From contig NZ_CP108454.1 in assembly GCF_036240795.1 (NCBI RefSeq), forward strand, positions 7,376,001 to 7,440,000: DNA of 64,000 nucleotides, given 5' to 3'. A program made the position numbers and the translations under genes. Positions 25,957 through 35,863 of the stretch are shown here, one piece after another. The notes beneath the pieces were generated by a model that saw only the letters and a list, made by a program, of their open reading frames with translations, was not told the DNA's origin and searched no databases. This DNA comes from Streptomyces sp. NBC_01268. Lineage in GTDB: Bacteria; Actinomycetota; Actinomycetes; Streptomycetales; Streptomycetaceae. Numbering within the stretch: the stretch's first letter is position 1; each line of letters starts with the position of its first letter.

Positions 25957-26742
25957 TCAGAGGGCCTCGGCGTACAGCTCCTCGATCAGCCTGGCGACCG
26001 TCTCCGGCTCCCGTAGCGTCGGGTAGTGGTCCGTGGCGGCCAGCCGTTCGAGTCGGCAGCGCGGGATCCGCGCGGCCATCTCCTCGTTGCAGCGCACGAC
26101 CACGGGCCGGTCCAGCTCGCCCAGGGCCAGCACCGTGGGCACGGCGATCTCGCCGAGCCGGTCGAAGGCCGGGGCGCCGGTCTGCTGGTGGCCGACGTTG
26201 GCGAACCAGGCGGGCAGTACCGCCCGGAAGTGCGCGGCGACCACCGGGTCGGACTCGGGGGTGCCGCCGCCGGCCGCGCCCCACAGGCCCATGCCCAGCC
26301 GCACGATGCCCTCCATGTCGCCGGCCTTCGCCAGCCGCTCCACGTCCTGGTAGAACTCCGCGTCGTCCAGGTCCGGGTAGCCGGTGACCCCGGGGACGAA
26401 CAGCGCCAGGCCCGCGACCCGGTCGGGCTCGTCCAGGGTGAGGCCGACCGAGGCGGCCCCGCCCATGCTGGAGCCCACCAGGACCGCCCGCCCGAGGTCG
26501 AAGTGGTCGAGGACCGCGGACAGGTCGGCGGCGGGGAGGTACGGGACGAGGGGCGCGGGCGAGCGCCCGTAGCCGCGGGCGTCGTAGCGGATCACCCGGT
26601 GCCGCGCGGCGAGCGCCGGGAGGACCGGGTCCCAGATCGTGGAGTCGCCGACGCCGGGGTGGACCAGGACCAGCGGAACTCCGTCCCCGCCCGTGTCGTC
26701 CGCCCAGAGTTCGCCGCCGTCCGCCTTCACCGTGGTTTCCAT
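25957..26742 (-). CDS. Alpha/beta-hydrolase
   Basis: 261 residues from ATG at 26742. The fold is clear: VPLVLVHPGVGDSTIWDPVLPALAARHRVIRYDARGYGRS, nucleophile elbow VGSSMGG (Ser near residue 100), acid in LALGELDRPV and the catalytic His in ATDHYPTLREP near the C-terminus. All three triad residues are present, so it is likely active. It resembles 3-oxoadipate enol-lactonase-like and esterase-like members; the substrate cannot be told. No signal peptide. It stands alone, with the NPP1 gene next on the same strand 335 bases away. Confidence 0.85.
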   Translation of the reverse strand: METTVKADGGELWADDTGGDGVPLVLVHPGVGDSTIWDPVLPALAARHRVIRYDARGYGRSPAPLVPYLPAADLSAVLDHFDLGRAVLVGSSMGGAASVGLTLDEPDRVAGLALFVPGVTGYPDLDDAEFYQDVERLAKAGDMEGIVRLGMGLWGAAGGGTPESDPVVAAHFRAVLPAWFANVGHQQTGAPAFDRLGEIAVPTVLALGELDRPVVVRCNEEMAARIPRCRLERLAATDHYPTLREPETVARLIEELYAEAL

Positions 26743-26828
26743 GGGGGCCAGTCTGGTCGTATGCCCCCGGCGCGCACCAGCCTGCCTTCGGCCGCGTCGC
26801 TGTCAAGTACCGAGTCGGGTCAACCTTC

Positions 26829-27675
<847 letters not shown>

Positions 27676-28005
27676 CCGGCTGACCGGCCGACCTGCCGGC
27701 CGGCAGGCGGGCCCTGCGCGTACCGTCCCGGATCGCGCGGGTCCACCCGTCCCCGGCAGGCCCACCGGCTCCACGCCTGGCGGCCGAGGGCCACCGGGAC
27801 GAGCGGGACCCCGAAGGCGAGGAGTGGTTCCGGCGTGCCGGCGTCCGTCGCGGCCCGGCCCACCGGCAGTCCGGCCGGGCGGGGCCGTCGGCGGCCCGGC
27901 GGGCGGGCCGTCGGCGGACGCGCGGCACGGACGGGTACTGCCCCGAGCCCACCGGGACGCCGGTCGGACCGCACCACCGGACGGCCCTTCACCGCCCACC
28001 GGACC
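27676..28005. other. 330-bp interval before the phenazine operon end
   Basis: No credible gene. A perfect 16-base palindrome (CCTGCCGG/CCGGCAGG, 27692-27707) lies 17 bases after the secreted-protein stop and may serve as its terminator. A 13-base direct repeat GGGCCGTCGGCGG is found at 27882-27894 and 27905-27917. The interval separates convergent genes, so it is a natural termination zone for the phenazine mRNA too. Confidence 0.5.
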
Positions 28006-29019
28006 TCACCCGGATGCCACGCCCACCAGCAGCCCCTTGGTGTCCAGCGGCAGCTCCACCACCCGTTCCAGAGCCAGCCCCGAGCGGTCGAGGAGGGTCC
28101 GGTAGGCGTCGAGGGTGCGCTGTCGGCCGCCGTTGACCACCAGCAGGTGCAGATCCCACAGCGCGGCCAGCGCACCCGCCCCGTCGTCCGTCGTCACCCG
28201 CTCCAGGACCAGCAGCCGCGCCCCCGGCGCGAGCACGGCCCGCACCCGGCGCAGCAGGCGGAGACAGCGGCCGTCGTCCCAGTCGCCGAGCACCCGGGAC
28301 AGCAGGTAGACGTCCCCGTCCGCGGGCAGCGGGGCCTCGAAGATGTCCCGGCCGAGCAGCTCGACCCGGTCCAGACCCACGCTCGCGGCCAGCTGCGCCC
28401 GGGCCAGCGGCAGGACGTGCGGCAGGTCGACGAGTACCCCGCGGGCGGCCGGGGCGGCCGACAGCACGGTGGCCAGCAGCCGCCCGGCACCGCCCCCGAG
28501 GTCCACCACCCGCCCCGGCCCCGAGAGGCCGAGGACGCCGGGCACCGCGTCGAAGACGGCGTGCCCGGCCTGCATCACCCGCTGGAATCGGGCCGCCGCC
28601 TCCGGATCCCCGGCGAGGTACGCGATCAGCGGCTCGCCGTGGGCCAGTTCGAAGCCGGGCGTCCCGGTGGTCAGCGCCTCCTCGGCGTGGCCCCAGGCGC
28701 GGTAGAACTCCTCCCCGTACAGCAGGCACATGTCGCGCAGCGAGCCGGGCCGGTCGCGCAGCAGCTCGCCGACGGGTGTCGTACGGAGGGCGTCCTCGGC
28801 GTCCGTCTCCAGCACCCCGAGCAGGACGAGCAGGCGCAGCAGTCGGTGCGCGACGTCGGCGTCGAGGCCGGTGGCGGCGGCCACCGCGGCGCCGTCGCGG
28901 TGCCCCTCGGCCACCAGGTCCGGCAGCCGGAGGCGGGCGGCGACGTGGACGGCCTGGGTGCGCCAGGCGCCGGTGACGAGCTCGAACGCGGCCCGCACGG
29001 CGCGCGGATCGGTGGTCAT
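28006..29019 (-). CDS. SAM-dependent methyltransferase of the phenazine operon
   Basis: 337 residues from ATG at 29019, overlapping the phzB2 stop by 4 bases. An N-terminal dimerisation/winged-helix domain (TGAWRTQAVHVAARLRLPDLVAEG) is followed by the SAM-binding motif GRVVDLGGGAGRLLATVL (about residues 168-185) and an O-methyltransferase family 2 C-terminus (VLGDWDDGRCLRLLRRV). Relatives include phenazine methyltransferases such as PhzM and hydroxyindole O-methyltransferases. As the last gene of the operon and its only tailoring enzyme, it should methylate the core on carboxylate, hydroxyl or ring nitrogen. No hydroxylase gene is visible, which favours carboxylate or N-methylation. Confidence 0.85.
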   Translation of the reverse strand: MTTDPRAVRAAFELVTGAWRTQAVHVAARLRLPDLVAEGHRDGAAVAAATGLDADVAHRLLRLLVLLGVLETDAEDALRTTPVGELLRDRPGSLRDMCLLYGEEFYRAWGHAEEALTTGTPGFELAHGEPLIAYLAGDPEAAARFQRVMQAGHAVFDAVPGVLGLSGPGRVVDLGGGAGRLLATVLSAAPAARGVLVDLPHVLPLARAQLAASVGLDRVELLGRDIFEAPLPADGDVYLLSRVLGDWDDGRCLRLLRRVRAVLAPGARLLVLERVTTDDGAGALAALWDLHLLVVNGGRQRTLDAYRTLLDRSGLALERVVELPLDTKGLLVGVASG

Positions 29020-29474
29020 GACGGTATCCAGTCCCTCGCGATGCGGGGTGTGCCGATGCCCAGGGAGCGCATGTGCTCGATGGGGTTGGTGTACTCGCGG
29101 CTGGCCGCGATGAGGCCGTCCGCGAGCTCGAAGCGGTGGACGAACCGGTTGCGGTAGTGGCCGGCCGGATAGCCGGGGAAGCGGATGGTGCCCTCGCCGC
29201 CGCACTCCACCCAGATCAGGCCGGCGTGCTGCGTCTCGTACACCTCGACGTCCGTCCAGACCCAGTCGGGCAGCACCTGGAGCGACAGTTCGCCGTGGCG
29301 CCGCAGCCGCTCGCGGCCCCGCACGACGATCGGCCGGCCGACGTCGGTGAAGAACAGGGCGGCCGTGCCGTCCTCGGTGTAGAGCCGGTGACGCCGCAGT
29401 CTGCTCTCGCGGTCGGTGCGGAGGAAGGCGTCGACGGTGGTGCGGTTGCGGTCGCGGAGCGTGGACTCACGCAT
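29016..29474 (-). CDS. phzB: PhzA/PhzB-type phenazine ring-condensing enzyme, second copy
   Basis: 152 residues from ATG at 29474 (an adjacent in-frame GTG at 29477 follows AAGGAATTCC; a GTG at 29528 is possible but less likely). It belongs to the NTF2-like PhzA/B family, which joins two aminoketone units into the tricyclic ring. His60, Ser64 and Glu127 align with the catalytic His73, Ser77 and Glu140 of the characterised enzyme, so this copy may be active. It is clearly diverged from the copy at 35034-35522. It lies between phzG (56-base gap) and the methyltransferase. Confidence 0.88.
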   Translation of the reverse strand: MRESTLRDRNRTTVDAFLRTDRESRLRRHRLYTEDGTAALFFTDVGRPIVVRGRERLRRHGELSLQVLPDWVWTDVEVYETQHAGLIWVECGGEGTIRFPGYPAGHYRNRFVHRFELADGLIAASREYTNPIEHMRSLGIGTPRIARDWIPS

Positions 29475-29530
29475 CACGGAATTCCTTTCGGAGCGGAACG
29501 AAGCGGGTACGGTCCGGGGCTTCGGCACGG

Positions 29531-30292
29531 TCAGGGCTGGAGCCGGCAGGTCCGCCAGCCGCCCCCGGGACCGCGCTCGTAGCGCAGCCGCTCGTGCAGC
29601 CGGCCGGTGCCGTCCGCCCAGAACTCCAGCCGTTCGGGGACGAGTTCGAGGGCGATGTACGCGGCGGGGCGCGGCTGCGGTCCGGCCTGGTCCAGCCGCG
29701 CGGCGCGGGCGCGCAGCGCGGCCACCTCGGCGGGGCCGGCCAGCGGGGCGCTCTGCCGGGACGCCACGGTCATCGCGTGGGTGAAGACCGGCCGGGCCGC
29801 CCAGAGGACGTCGGCGGTGGCGTCGGGGAGCCGCCGCACCCGGCCGCCCACGCTGACCTGCCGGCTCGTCTCCCGCCAGTAGAGCAGCCCCGACGCCCAG
29901 GGGTTCGCGCGCAGTTCGCGTTCCTTGGCGCTGCCGTGGTGGGTCGTGAAGACCAGCCCGGTGGCGGTGATCCGGCTGACGGCGACGATCCGGGTGGACG
30001 GGCGCCCCGCCGTGTCGGCGGTCGCGAGCGCCAGCGCCCGCGGCTCCCGGACGCCGACCTCCTCCGCGCCCTCCAGCCAGCGGCGCAGCAGCCCGATCGG
30101 ATCGGCGGGCGGCTCCTCGTACTCGGGGAAGGGCAGCGAGACCGTCCCGGTGAGGGTCTCCGACCGGCCCCGCCGCCGGACGGACTCGACGGACTCGACG
30201 GACTCGGCGGACTCGACGTGCTCGACGCGCTCGACGCGCTCGGCGGACTCGGCGGACTCGGCGGGCTCGACGGGCTCGACGTGCTCAGACAT
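29531..30292 (-). CDS. phzG: PhzG, FMN-dependent phenazine-biosynthesis oxidase with repetitive N-terminus
   Basis: 253 residues from ATG at 30292 after GGAGGATCC, so the start is well supported. Residues 2-40 are a run of tripeptides ending in Glu (HVE, PVE, SAE, RVE), encoded by twelve 9-bp repeats. From about residue 48 the protein is a pyridoxamine-phosphate-oxidase-fold flavoenzyme (LLRRWLEGAEEVGVREPRALALATADTAGRPSTRIVAVSRI; FTTHHGSAKERELRANPWASGLLYWRE; C-terminal RLHERLRYERG...RLQP). PhzG aromatises the hexahydrophenazine product. Usual length is near 215, so the excess is the repeat. It overlaps phzF by 8 bases. Confidence 0.93.
   Translation of the reverse strand: MSEHVEPVEPAESAESAERVERVEHVESAESVESVESVRRRGRSETLTGTVSLPFPEYEEPPADPIGLLRRWLEGAEEVGVREPRALALATADTAGRPSTRIVAVSRITATGLVFTTHHGSAKERELRANPWASGLLYWRETSRQVSVGGRVRRLPDATADVLWAARPVFTHAMTVASRQSAPLAGPAEVAALRARAARLDQAGPQPRPAAYIALELVPERLEFWADGTGRLHERLRYERGPGGGWRTCRLQP
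30179..30286. repeat. Twelve 9-bp tandem repeats inside phzG
   Basis: Consensus GACGGACTC on the plus strand (minus: GAGTCCGTC), with units varying at two or three positions (GACGTGCTC, GACGCGCTC, GGCGGACTC). The period keeps the reading frame, giving Glu at every third residue of PhzG residues 3-38. Confidence 0.85.
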
Positions 30293-31121
30293 GGATCCTC
30301 CCGTGGGCCACGGTGACGGCCTCGCCGCCGACCTCGACGTACTCGACCCGGTCGCCGGACCCTTCGGCCCGGGCCAGCATCAGGGAGTCGCGGCCCAGTT
30401 CGACGCCCTGCCGGATCTTCAGGTGCCGCCCGTACGCCACCCGCCCGTGCCGGGCGAGATGGACGGCGAGCGGGCCGGCGGCCGAGCCCGTCGCCGCGTC
30501 CTCGACCACGCCGTACGCGGGCGAGAACATCCGGCTGCGCCAGCGCGTCCCCGCCCCGGCGAAGCAGTTCGCGGCCAGGTCCTCGAAGGCCGCGAGGGCC
30601 CGGTGGTCGGGGGTCAGGGCCGAGAGCGCGGCGACGGACTCCAGGCCGACGAAGACGTGCCGGGGGCCGTTCCGGTAGACCTCCACGGGCAGCGTGGAGG
30701 TGGACACGCCCAGCGCCGCGAGCAGTTCGGCCGCCCGGTCGAAGGGTTCCCAGGCGGGCAGCGGCTGGCGCATCGTGGCCGCGGCCACCCGGCCCGCCCG
30801 CCGTTCGAGCCGGCAGGGCACGATCCCCATCGCGGTCTCCAGGAGCAGCCGGTCGCCCCGCACGTACGGGCCGAGGGCGACGACGGTGCCCAGCAACGGG
30901 TGCCCGGCGAAGGGAAGTTCGTTCACCGGGGTGAAGATGCGCACCCGGGCGTCGCCGCCGCGTCGCGGCGGGAGCACGAAGGTCACCTCCGAGAGGTTCA
31001 TCTCCCGGGCGATCCGCTGCATCCACGAGGCCGGAAGTCCGGCGCAGTCGAAGAACACGGCCACCGGGTTCCCCCGCAGGGGTTCACGGGCGAAGGCGTC
31101 CACGACGACGTACGGGCGCAT
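30285..31121 (-). CDS. phzF: PhzF, trans-2,3-dihydro-3-hydroxyanthranilate isomerase
   Basis: 278 residues from ATG at 31121, the same length as the Pseudomonas enzyme. Catalytic residues fall at the classic numbers: Glu45 (NLSEVTF), His74 (FAGHP) and Asp208 (VVEDAATGSAAG). PhzF isomerises DHHA to the aminoketone that dimerises to the phenazine precursor. The protein shows the diaminopimelate-epimerase-like two-lobed pattern. It sits 15 bases after phzE and overlaps phzG by 8 bases. Confidence 0.97.
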   Translation of the reverse strand: MRPYVVVDAFAREPLRGNPVAVFFDCAGLPASWMQRIAREMNLSEVTFVLPPRRGGDARVRIFTPVNELPFAGHPLLGTVVALGPYVRGDRLLLETAMGIVPCRLERRAGRVAAATMRQPLPAWEPFDRAAELLAALGVSTSTLPVEVYRNGPRHVFVGLESVAALSALTPDHRALAAFEDLAANCFAGAGTRWRSRMFSPAYGVVEDAATGSAAGPLAVHLARHGRVAYGRHLKIRQGVELGRDSLMLARAEGSGDRVEYVEVGGEAVTVAHGRIHV

Positions 31122-31136
31122 GATGTCCTCTCCTCC

Positions 31137-33224
31137 TCACAGCCGTGACCGGCGTGGGGCCGGCGGCCGCAGTGCCCGCCGGGCGGCGCGGGCGAAGATG
31201 CCCGGTCCGTCGCGGGTGAGCACGGACTCGGGGTGGAACTGAAGGGTGGTGAAGTGCGGTCCGCGCAGCGCGTGCACCTCGCCGGTCTCCGGGTCGCGGC
31301 TCAGCTCCACCGCGCCGACCCCGTCGACGACGGTCCGGTCGGCCGGGCCGCGCGCTGCGAAGGAGTTGTAGAAGCCGACCCGCTCGCGCCGGCCGAACAG
31401 GTCGATCTCCTTCTGCACGCCCTGGTGGGGAACGTCCCTGCGGACCAGCGGAAGACCGAGCTCCAGGCTGACGACCTGATGGCTCAGGCAGACCGCGAGG
31501 AACGGGTGCCGCCCCGCCAGCAGGCCGCGGGCCGTGGTCCGGATCGCCTCGATGCGGGGGTGTCCCGCCTCGCCGGGGTCGCCGGGGCCGGGCCCGAGGA
31601 CCACCAGGTCGTACGCGTCGGGCGCGAACTCCTCGTCGTGGCGGCGGACCGTCACCACGAGCCCGAGGGCCCGCAGCTGGTGCGCGATCATCTCCGTGAA
31701 GGTGTCCTCGGCGTCCACGACCAGGACCGTGTGCCCGGCGAGACCGTCGGGGCCCGGGCGGCCCGCAGGGCCCGCGAGGCCCGTGCCCCCCGAGTGTCCC
31801 GCGTGGCCCGCACGGGCGGCGGATCCGTCGGCTCCCGCGAGCCCGGCGGCTCCGTCGACCGCCGCGGGGCCGGCCGGTCTGGCGGGTCCGGCCCGCCCGG
31901 AGCCCCCGGTGCCGTCGCCCCGGCCCGCGCCGTCCGGGCCTCCCGCCTCCCCGTCGCCCCGGCCCAGCCAGAAGCCGGACAGGTCCGCGTTCCGCCGGGC
32001 CAGTGCGGCCCGCACCTCCGGGTGGGTCCCGAAGGGGCCGGGGCCGTCGCCTTCGAGGGCGGCGAGCAGCCCGGCCGTCTTGGCCCGGGTCTCGGCCGCC
32101 TCCGCGTCCGGGTCGGAGTGGCGCACCACCGTCGCCCCGACGCCGATGGCGACCCGTCCGGCGGCGTCGATGTCGGCGGTGCGGATCAGGATCGCGGAGT
32201 CCAGCTCCCGGCCGCCGGACGCGTCCCGCCCGATGAGTGCGACGACCCCGCTGTAGTAGCCGCGGCCCCCGCCCTCGTAACGGGCGATCACCCGGCAGGC
32301 GTTCTCCAGCGGCGAGCCGGTGACCGTCGGCGCGAACAGCGTCTCGCGCAGGATCTCGCGCACCTCGCGGTCCGTCCGGCCCTCGATGAGGTACTCGGTG
32401 TGGGCGAGCCGCGCCATCTCCTTGAGGTACGGACCGACGACCCGGCCGCCGCCCTCGCAGATCCGCGCCATCATCTTCAGCTCCTCGTCCACCACCATCG
32501 ACAGCTCGTCGCGCTCCTTGCGGTCGGCGAGGAACTCCATGACCCCGGGCAGGCTCGGCCCCTCGGGCGGATGCCGGTAGGTGCCGCTGATCGGGTTCAT
32601 CACCGCCGTGCCGCCCCGCAGGCTGACGTGCCGCTCGGGCGAGGCCCCGACGAAGGTGCGGGCCCCGGTGTGCACGAGGAAGGTCCAGTACGCGCCCGAC
32701 TCCTGTTCCAGCAGGCGCCGGAAGAAGGCGAGGGCGCTGTCCGGGCCGGGCTCGGCGAGCTCCGCGAGGAAGGTGCGCCGCAGTACGAAGTCGGCGCCCG
32801 CGCCCTCGCCGATCGCCTCCCGCACGACCCGGCCGACGGTCCGCGCGTACGCCTCGTCGTCCAGGTCGAAGCGGGCGCCGGTGAGCACCGTCGCCTCCCG
32901 GGGCAGCCGCGCGAGCGCCTCGCCCACCGGGACGGTGCCCTGGCCGGTCACCGTCATGGCGATCAGCGGCGCCCCGTCGTCGACGCAGGCGAAGCCGCGT
33001 TCGGTGATCTGCCGGTACGGGACGACGACCAGCGACTCGTGGCACGCGCCGCGCGCCCGGTCCGGCCCTTCGGGCAGCGGGATCCCGGCGAGGGTGGCGG
33101 GCAGCGACACCCGGCCGACCAGGACGTCGAGGACGTCCGGCGGGCCCGCGCCGGGACGGTGCAGCAGCGCGTACGCGGGGGGCCGGGGCCCGGGGCCGAG
33201 CAGGGGTTCCAGGGCGTCGGTCAT
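31137..33224 (-). CDS. phzE: PhzE, 2-amino-2-deoxyisochorismate synthase
   Basis: 695 residues from ATG at 33224, overlapping phzD by 4 bases (ATGA) after GAGGAGGTC. Residues 90-400 form the chorismate-binding domain ([56 protein letters not shown]). Residues 498-690 are a class I glutamine amidotransferase with nucleophile Cys579 in AVCLSHQ and LQFHPES. PhzE makes ADIC from chorismate using glutamine. The linker between the domains (421-497) is 77 residues of Gly/Ala/Pro-rich sequence, longer than I expect for the family. Confidence 0.96.
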   Translation of the reverse strand: MTDALEPLLGPGPRPPAYALLHRPGAGPPDVLDVLVGRVSLPATLAGIPLPEGPDRARGACHESLVVVPYRQITERGFACVDDGAPLIAMTVTGQGTVPVGEALARLPREATVLTGARFDLDDEAYARTVGRVVREAIGEGAGADFVLRRTFLAELAEPGPDSALAFFRRLLEQESGAYWTFLVHTGARTFVGASPERHVSLRGGTAVMNPISGTYRHPPEGPSLPGVMEFLADRKERDELSMVVDEELKMMARICEGGGRVVGPYLKEMARLAHTEYLIEGRTDREVREILRETLFAPTVTGSPLENACRVIARYEGGGRGYYSGVVALIGRDASGGRELDSAILIRTADIDAAGRVAIGVGATVVRHSDPDAEAAETRAKTAGLLAALEGDGPGPFGTHPEVRAALARRNADLSGFWLGRGDGEAGGPDGAGRGDGTGGSGRAGPARPAGPAAVDGAAGLAGADGSAARAGHAGHSGGTGLAGPAGRPGPDGLAGHTVLVVDAEDTFTEMIAHQLRALGLVVTVRRHDEEFAPDAYDLVVLGPGPGDPGEAGHPRIEAIRTTARGLLAGRHPFLAVCLSHQVVSLELGLPLVRRDVPHQGVQKEIDLFGRRERVGFYNSFAARGPADRTVVDGVGAVELSRDPETGEVHALRGPHFTTLQFHPESVLTRDGPGIFARAARRALRPPAPRRSRL

Positions 33225-33844
33225 GACAGGACCTCCTCGGTGGTGACGACCATGGCGCAGCGCTCGGCGGCGTACCGCAGGGCGGCGTCGTGGTGTTCCC
33301 TGGAGAAGTCGGCGACGGCGTCGGCGACGAGGAACACGCGGATGTCGTGGGTGAACGCCTCGACCGCCGTCGCCAGGACGCCCACGTGGGCGTACACCCC
33401 GCACAGGACGAGCTGGTCGCGGCCGGCCTCCCGCAGCCGGGCGAGCAGCCCGGAGCGGAAGAAGGCGCTGTAGCGGCGCTTGACGAGGAGCCAGTCGCCG
33501 GCGGCGGGCGCGAGCGCGGCCACCACCTCCCGGTCCTCCGGTGCGGCCCGCATCCCCGGCCCCCAGAAGTCCCGCAGCAGCCCGCGCTCCCGCGGGGTCA
33601 TCGAACCCGGCTGGGCGGTGTACGCGACGGGCATCCCGTGCGCCGCGCACCGCTCGCGCAGCAGCGCGGCGCGGGCGACGAGCTCCCGGCGCGGGATGGT
33701 CGGGAAGGGGGCGAGGAAGTAGCGCTGCATGTCGTGGACGAGCAGCACCGCGCGGCGCGGGTCGAGCCGCCACCGGGCCGTGTTGGCGGGCAGTTCGGCC
33801 GCTGACGGCAGTCGGTACGGGGCGATGGGCGGGATGCCGGTCAC
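33221..33844 (-). CDS. phzD: PhzD, isochorismatase-family ADIC hydrolase
   Basis: 207 residues from GTG at 33844, overlapping the phzC stop (GTGA); this start gives the exact length of the Pseudomonas enzyme. Asp38 ([11 protein letters not shown]) and Lys122 ([11 protein letters not shown]) are conserved. The usual isochorismatase Cys is Gly in [13 protein letters not shown], as in PhzD, which hydrolyses a vinyl ether without a nucleophile. It converts ADIC to DHHA. Cytoplasmic, mid-operon, coupled on both sides by 4-base overlaps. Confidence 0.97.
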   Translation of the reverse strand: MTGIPPIAPYRLPSAAELPANTARWRLDPRRAVLLVHDMQRYFLAPFPTIPRRELVARAALLRERCAAHGMPVAYTAQPGSMTPRERGLLRDFWGPGMRAAPEDREVVAALAPAAGDWLLVKRRYSAFFRSGLLARLREAGRDQLVLCGVYAHVGVLATAVEAFTHDIRVFLVADAVADFSREHHDAALRYAAERCAMVVTTEEVLS

Positions 33845-35037
33845 GGTTCTCCCCTCCAGGCGGAGACGACGCCGAGCGCCTGCCACGGGTTGAGCCGCGG
33901 GTCGCAGAACGTCGTGTAGTGCTCGGAGACCCGGTCGAGGCCGTGCTGGTCCGAGGCGCACTCGGTGACCTCGTCCGGGGTGGTCTCCAGGTGCAGCCCC
34001 GCGGCCACGCCCCCGGCGGACTCGACGGCGCGCTGGAACAGCACGACCTCGCGGCGCACGGTCGGCACCACCCGGGTCTTGGTCCCGTCCCCGGCCTGCA
34101 CGGTGTTGCCGTGCATCGGGTCGCAGATCCAGCTGACCGGGTGGCCCGCCGCCCGCACCGCCGCGACCAGCGGCGGCAGCCGGTCGGCGACCAGACCGGC
34201 CCCCATCCGGGCGATCAGCGTGAGCCGCCCGGGCACCCGGCCCGGGTCCAGCCGCTCGCACAGGGCGAGCAGTTCGGCCGGGGCCAGGTCGGCGTCGACC
34301 TTGCACGCCACCGGGTTGCCGACCCGGGCGAGCAGCGCCACATGGGCGCCGTCGACGTGCCGGGTCCGTTTGCCGATCCACGGCCAGTGCGTGGAGCCGA
34401 GGTACAGCCGACCCTCGTCGTCGCGGCGCAGCAGCGGCACCTCGTAGTCGAGCAGCAGGGCCTCGTGGCTGGTCCACACCGGCGGTTCGAGGCCGCGCGG
34501 CGGGTGGTGCCCGCGCCAGCCCAGGTGCTCCATGACGTCCCCGGCGGCGAGATAGCCGAGCAGCAGGCGCAGCGGGTCCGGCCGGCGGCTCTCCTCGTCG
34601 GGCTCGGGCCCGTTGACCAGGTGCCCCCGGTACGAGGGGAGTTCGAGGCCGCCGACCCGCTCGAAGGGGCTGGAGCGCGGCTTGGCGTACTGGCCGGCGA
34701 TCCGGCCCACCCGGAGCACCGGCTTGCGGGAGCTGGTGCGCAGCGCCCCGGCCAGCAGGTCGAGCACGGCCACCCGGCGGCCCACGTGGCCCGCGGTCCG
34801 CTCCTCCGGGTCCTCGGCGCAGTCGCCGGACTGCACGACCAGCGCCCGGCCCTCGGCGACCCGGGCGAGCAGCAGCCCGAGCGCCCGCAGGTCCTCGGGC
34901 CGCACCAGGGCCGGCCGGCCCGCCAGGGCCGCCCGCACCCGGCGGGTCTGCGCCGGGTCGGGCCAGTCGGGCTGCTGTTCGGCGCCCCGCCCGCGTATCT
35001 CGTGGAGCAGGTCCTCCACGGTGTGCGTCGGGCTCAT
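33841..35037 (-). CDS. phzC: PhzC, type II DAHP synthase
   Basis: 398 residues from ATG at 35037, overlapping the phzB1 stop (ATGA). Motifs of class II DAHP synthases are all present: [67 protein letters not shown]. It condenses phosphoenolpyruvate and erythrose-4-phosphate and feeds chorismate to the phenazine pathway. The N-terminus is short compared with primary-metabolism homologues, in line with PhzC proteins that escape aromatic amino acid feedback. Confidence 0.96.
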   Translation of the reverse strand: MSPTHTVEDLLHEIRGRGAEQQPDWPDPAQTRRVRAALAGRPALVRPEDLRALGLLLARVAEGRALVVQSGDCAEDPEERTAGHVGRRVAVLDLLAGALRTSSRKPVLRVGRIAGQYAKPRSSPFERVGGLELPSYRGHLVNGPEPDEESRRPDPLRLLLGYLAAGDVMEHLGWRGHHPPRGLEPPVWTSHEALLLDYEVPLLRRDDEGRLYLGSTHWPWIGKRTRHVDGAHVALLARVGNPVACKVDADLAPAELLALCERLDPGRVPGRLTLIARMGAGLVADRLPPLVAAVRAAGHPVSWICDPMHGNTVQAGDGTKTRVVPTVRREVVLFQRAVESAGGVAAGLHLETTPDEVTECASDQHGLDRVSEHYTTFCDPRLNPWQALGVVSAWRGEP

Positions 35038-35522
35038 GTCGGTATCCCCTCTCGGCGGACCGCGGGCACGGGGATGCCCAGGGCGCGCAGTTGGGCGAAC
35101 GGGTTCATGAATTCGCGGTTCCGGACGATCCGGCCGTCGGCCAGCTCGAAGGAGTGCAGGAAGTGGTTCTCGTAGAACCCCTCCGGATAGCCGGGGAAGC
35201 GGATCCGGCCGTGGCCGTCGCACTCCACCCAGAAGTGGTTCGGGTCCTGCGTCTCGAAGACGCGGACGCCGTACCACTCCCAGTCGGGGAAGCAGCGCAT
35301 CGACCAGACGGCGTGCTCGGCGAGCCGGTCGCGGCCCCGGATGGCGATGGGGGTGCCGGTGTCGGTGGTCCACAGGCCGCCGGTACCGTCCTCGGTGAAC
35401 AGCTCGTGCCTGCGGAGCCGGTCCTTGCCCCGGGTGGTCATGTACGTCTCGACGGTCTGCCGGTTGCGGCGGCGCAGTGCGTTCGCGTCGGCGAAGCCGG
35501 GCTGCTGTGCGGTGCCGGACAT
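35034..35522 (-). CDS. phzB: PhzA/PhzB-type phenazine ring-condensing enzyme, first copy
   Basis: 162 residues from ATG at 35522 with AGGAGG 9 bases upstream; the length equals PhzB. The sequence is close to Pseudomonas PhzB ([62 protein letters not shown]). His70, Ser74 and Glu137 align with catalytic His73, Ser77 and Glu140. It is the first gene of the operon, so the promoter must lie in 35523-35863. The second, more diverged copy lies at 29016-29474. Confidence 0.95.
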   Translation of the reverse strand: MSGTAQQPGFADANALRRRNRQTVETYMTTRGKDRLRRHELFTEDGTGGLWTTDTGTPIAIRGRDRLAEHAVWSMRCFPDWEWYGVRVFETQDPNHFWVECDGHGRIRFPGYPEGFYENHFLHSFELADGRIVRNREFMNPFAQLRALGIPVPAVRREGIPT

Positions 35523-35863
35523 CTCGGGTCCTCCTGGTGCGGGTGCGGCGTCGATGCGCCCACGCTCCGCCGCCCGGCGACCCGGGTGCCCGGGGCGGGA
35601 GACCGGCCCACCCCTCACGTGCGAACGGGTCGCCGGTCCTGGTCGGAACCGGGACGCGACGGGGCCGTCCGCCTCATGCGCCCGGTGTCCCGGGAAGGGA
35701 AGGGTGGTGTCCTACGGGCGGGCCGTCCGGGCCGCGCCCGATCGAGTCGTACGGATTCACACCGATTCACACCGATTCACACCGATTCGTACGGTCACGC
35801 CGACGCGTCTTCCTCGCGGTCCGTGCTGCCGTACCGAGCCGTGCACAGGAGTGGGCCATGGGT
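35523..35863. other. 341-bp promoter interval of the phenazine operon
   Basis: No credible gene. It must contain the phenazine operon promoter (first gene starts at 35522, minus strand) and the 3' end zone of the response-regulator gene. I could not pick a convincing -10/-35 pair. The one striking element is the array of 10-bp repeats at 35751-35790. Confidence 0.6.
35751..35790. repeat. Four 10-bp direct repeats upstream of the phenazine operon
   Basis: Units ACGGATTCAC, ACCGATTCAC, ACCGATTCAC and ACCGATTCGT follow without spacing, one DNA helical turn apart. Copies of CGTACGG flank the array (around 35748-35754 and 35788-35794). The array lies 229-268 bases upstream of the first phz start. 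A same-face ladder of sites is what cooperative binding by a response regulator or SARP would need. Confidence 0.75.

Noticed and set aside
29016..29528. A longer start (GTG at 29528) for the second PhzA/B-type gene
   Set aside because: No ribosome site lies before it and the added 18 residues are not family-like; AAGGA just before 29477/29474 gives a better start.
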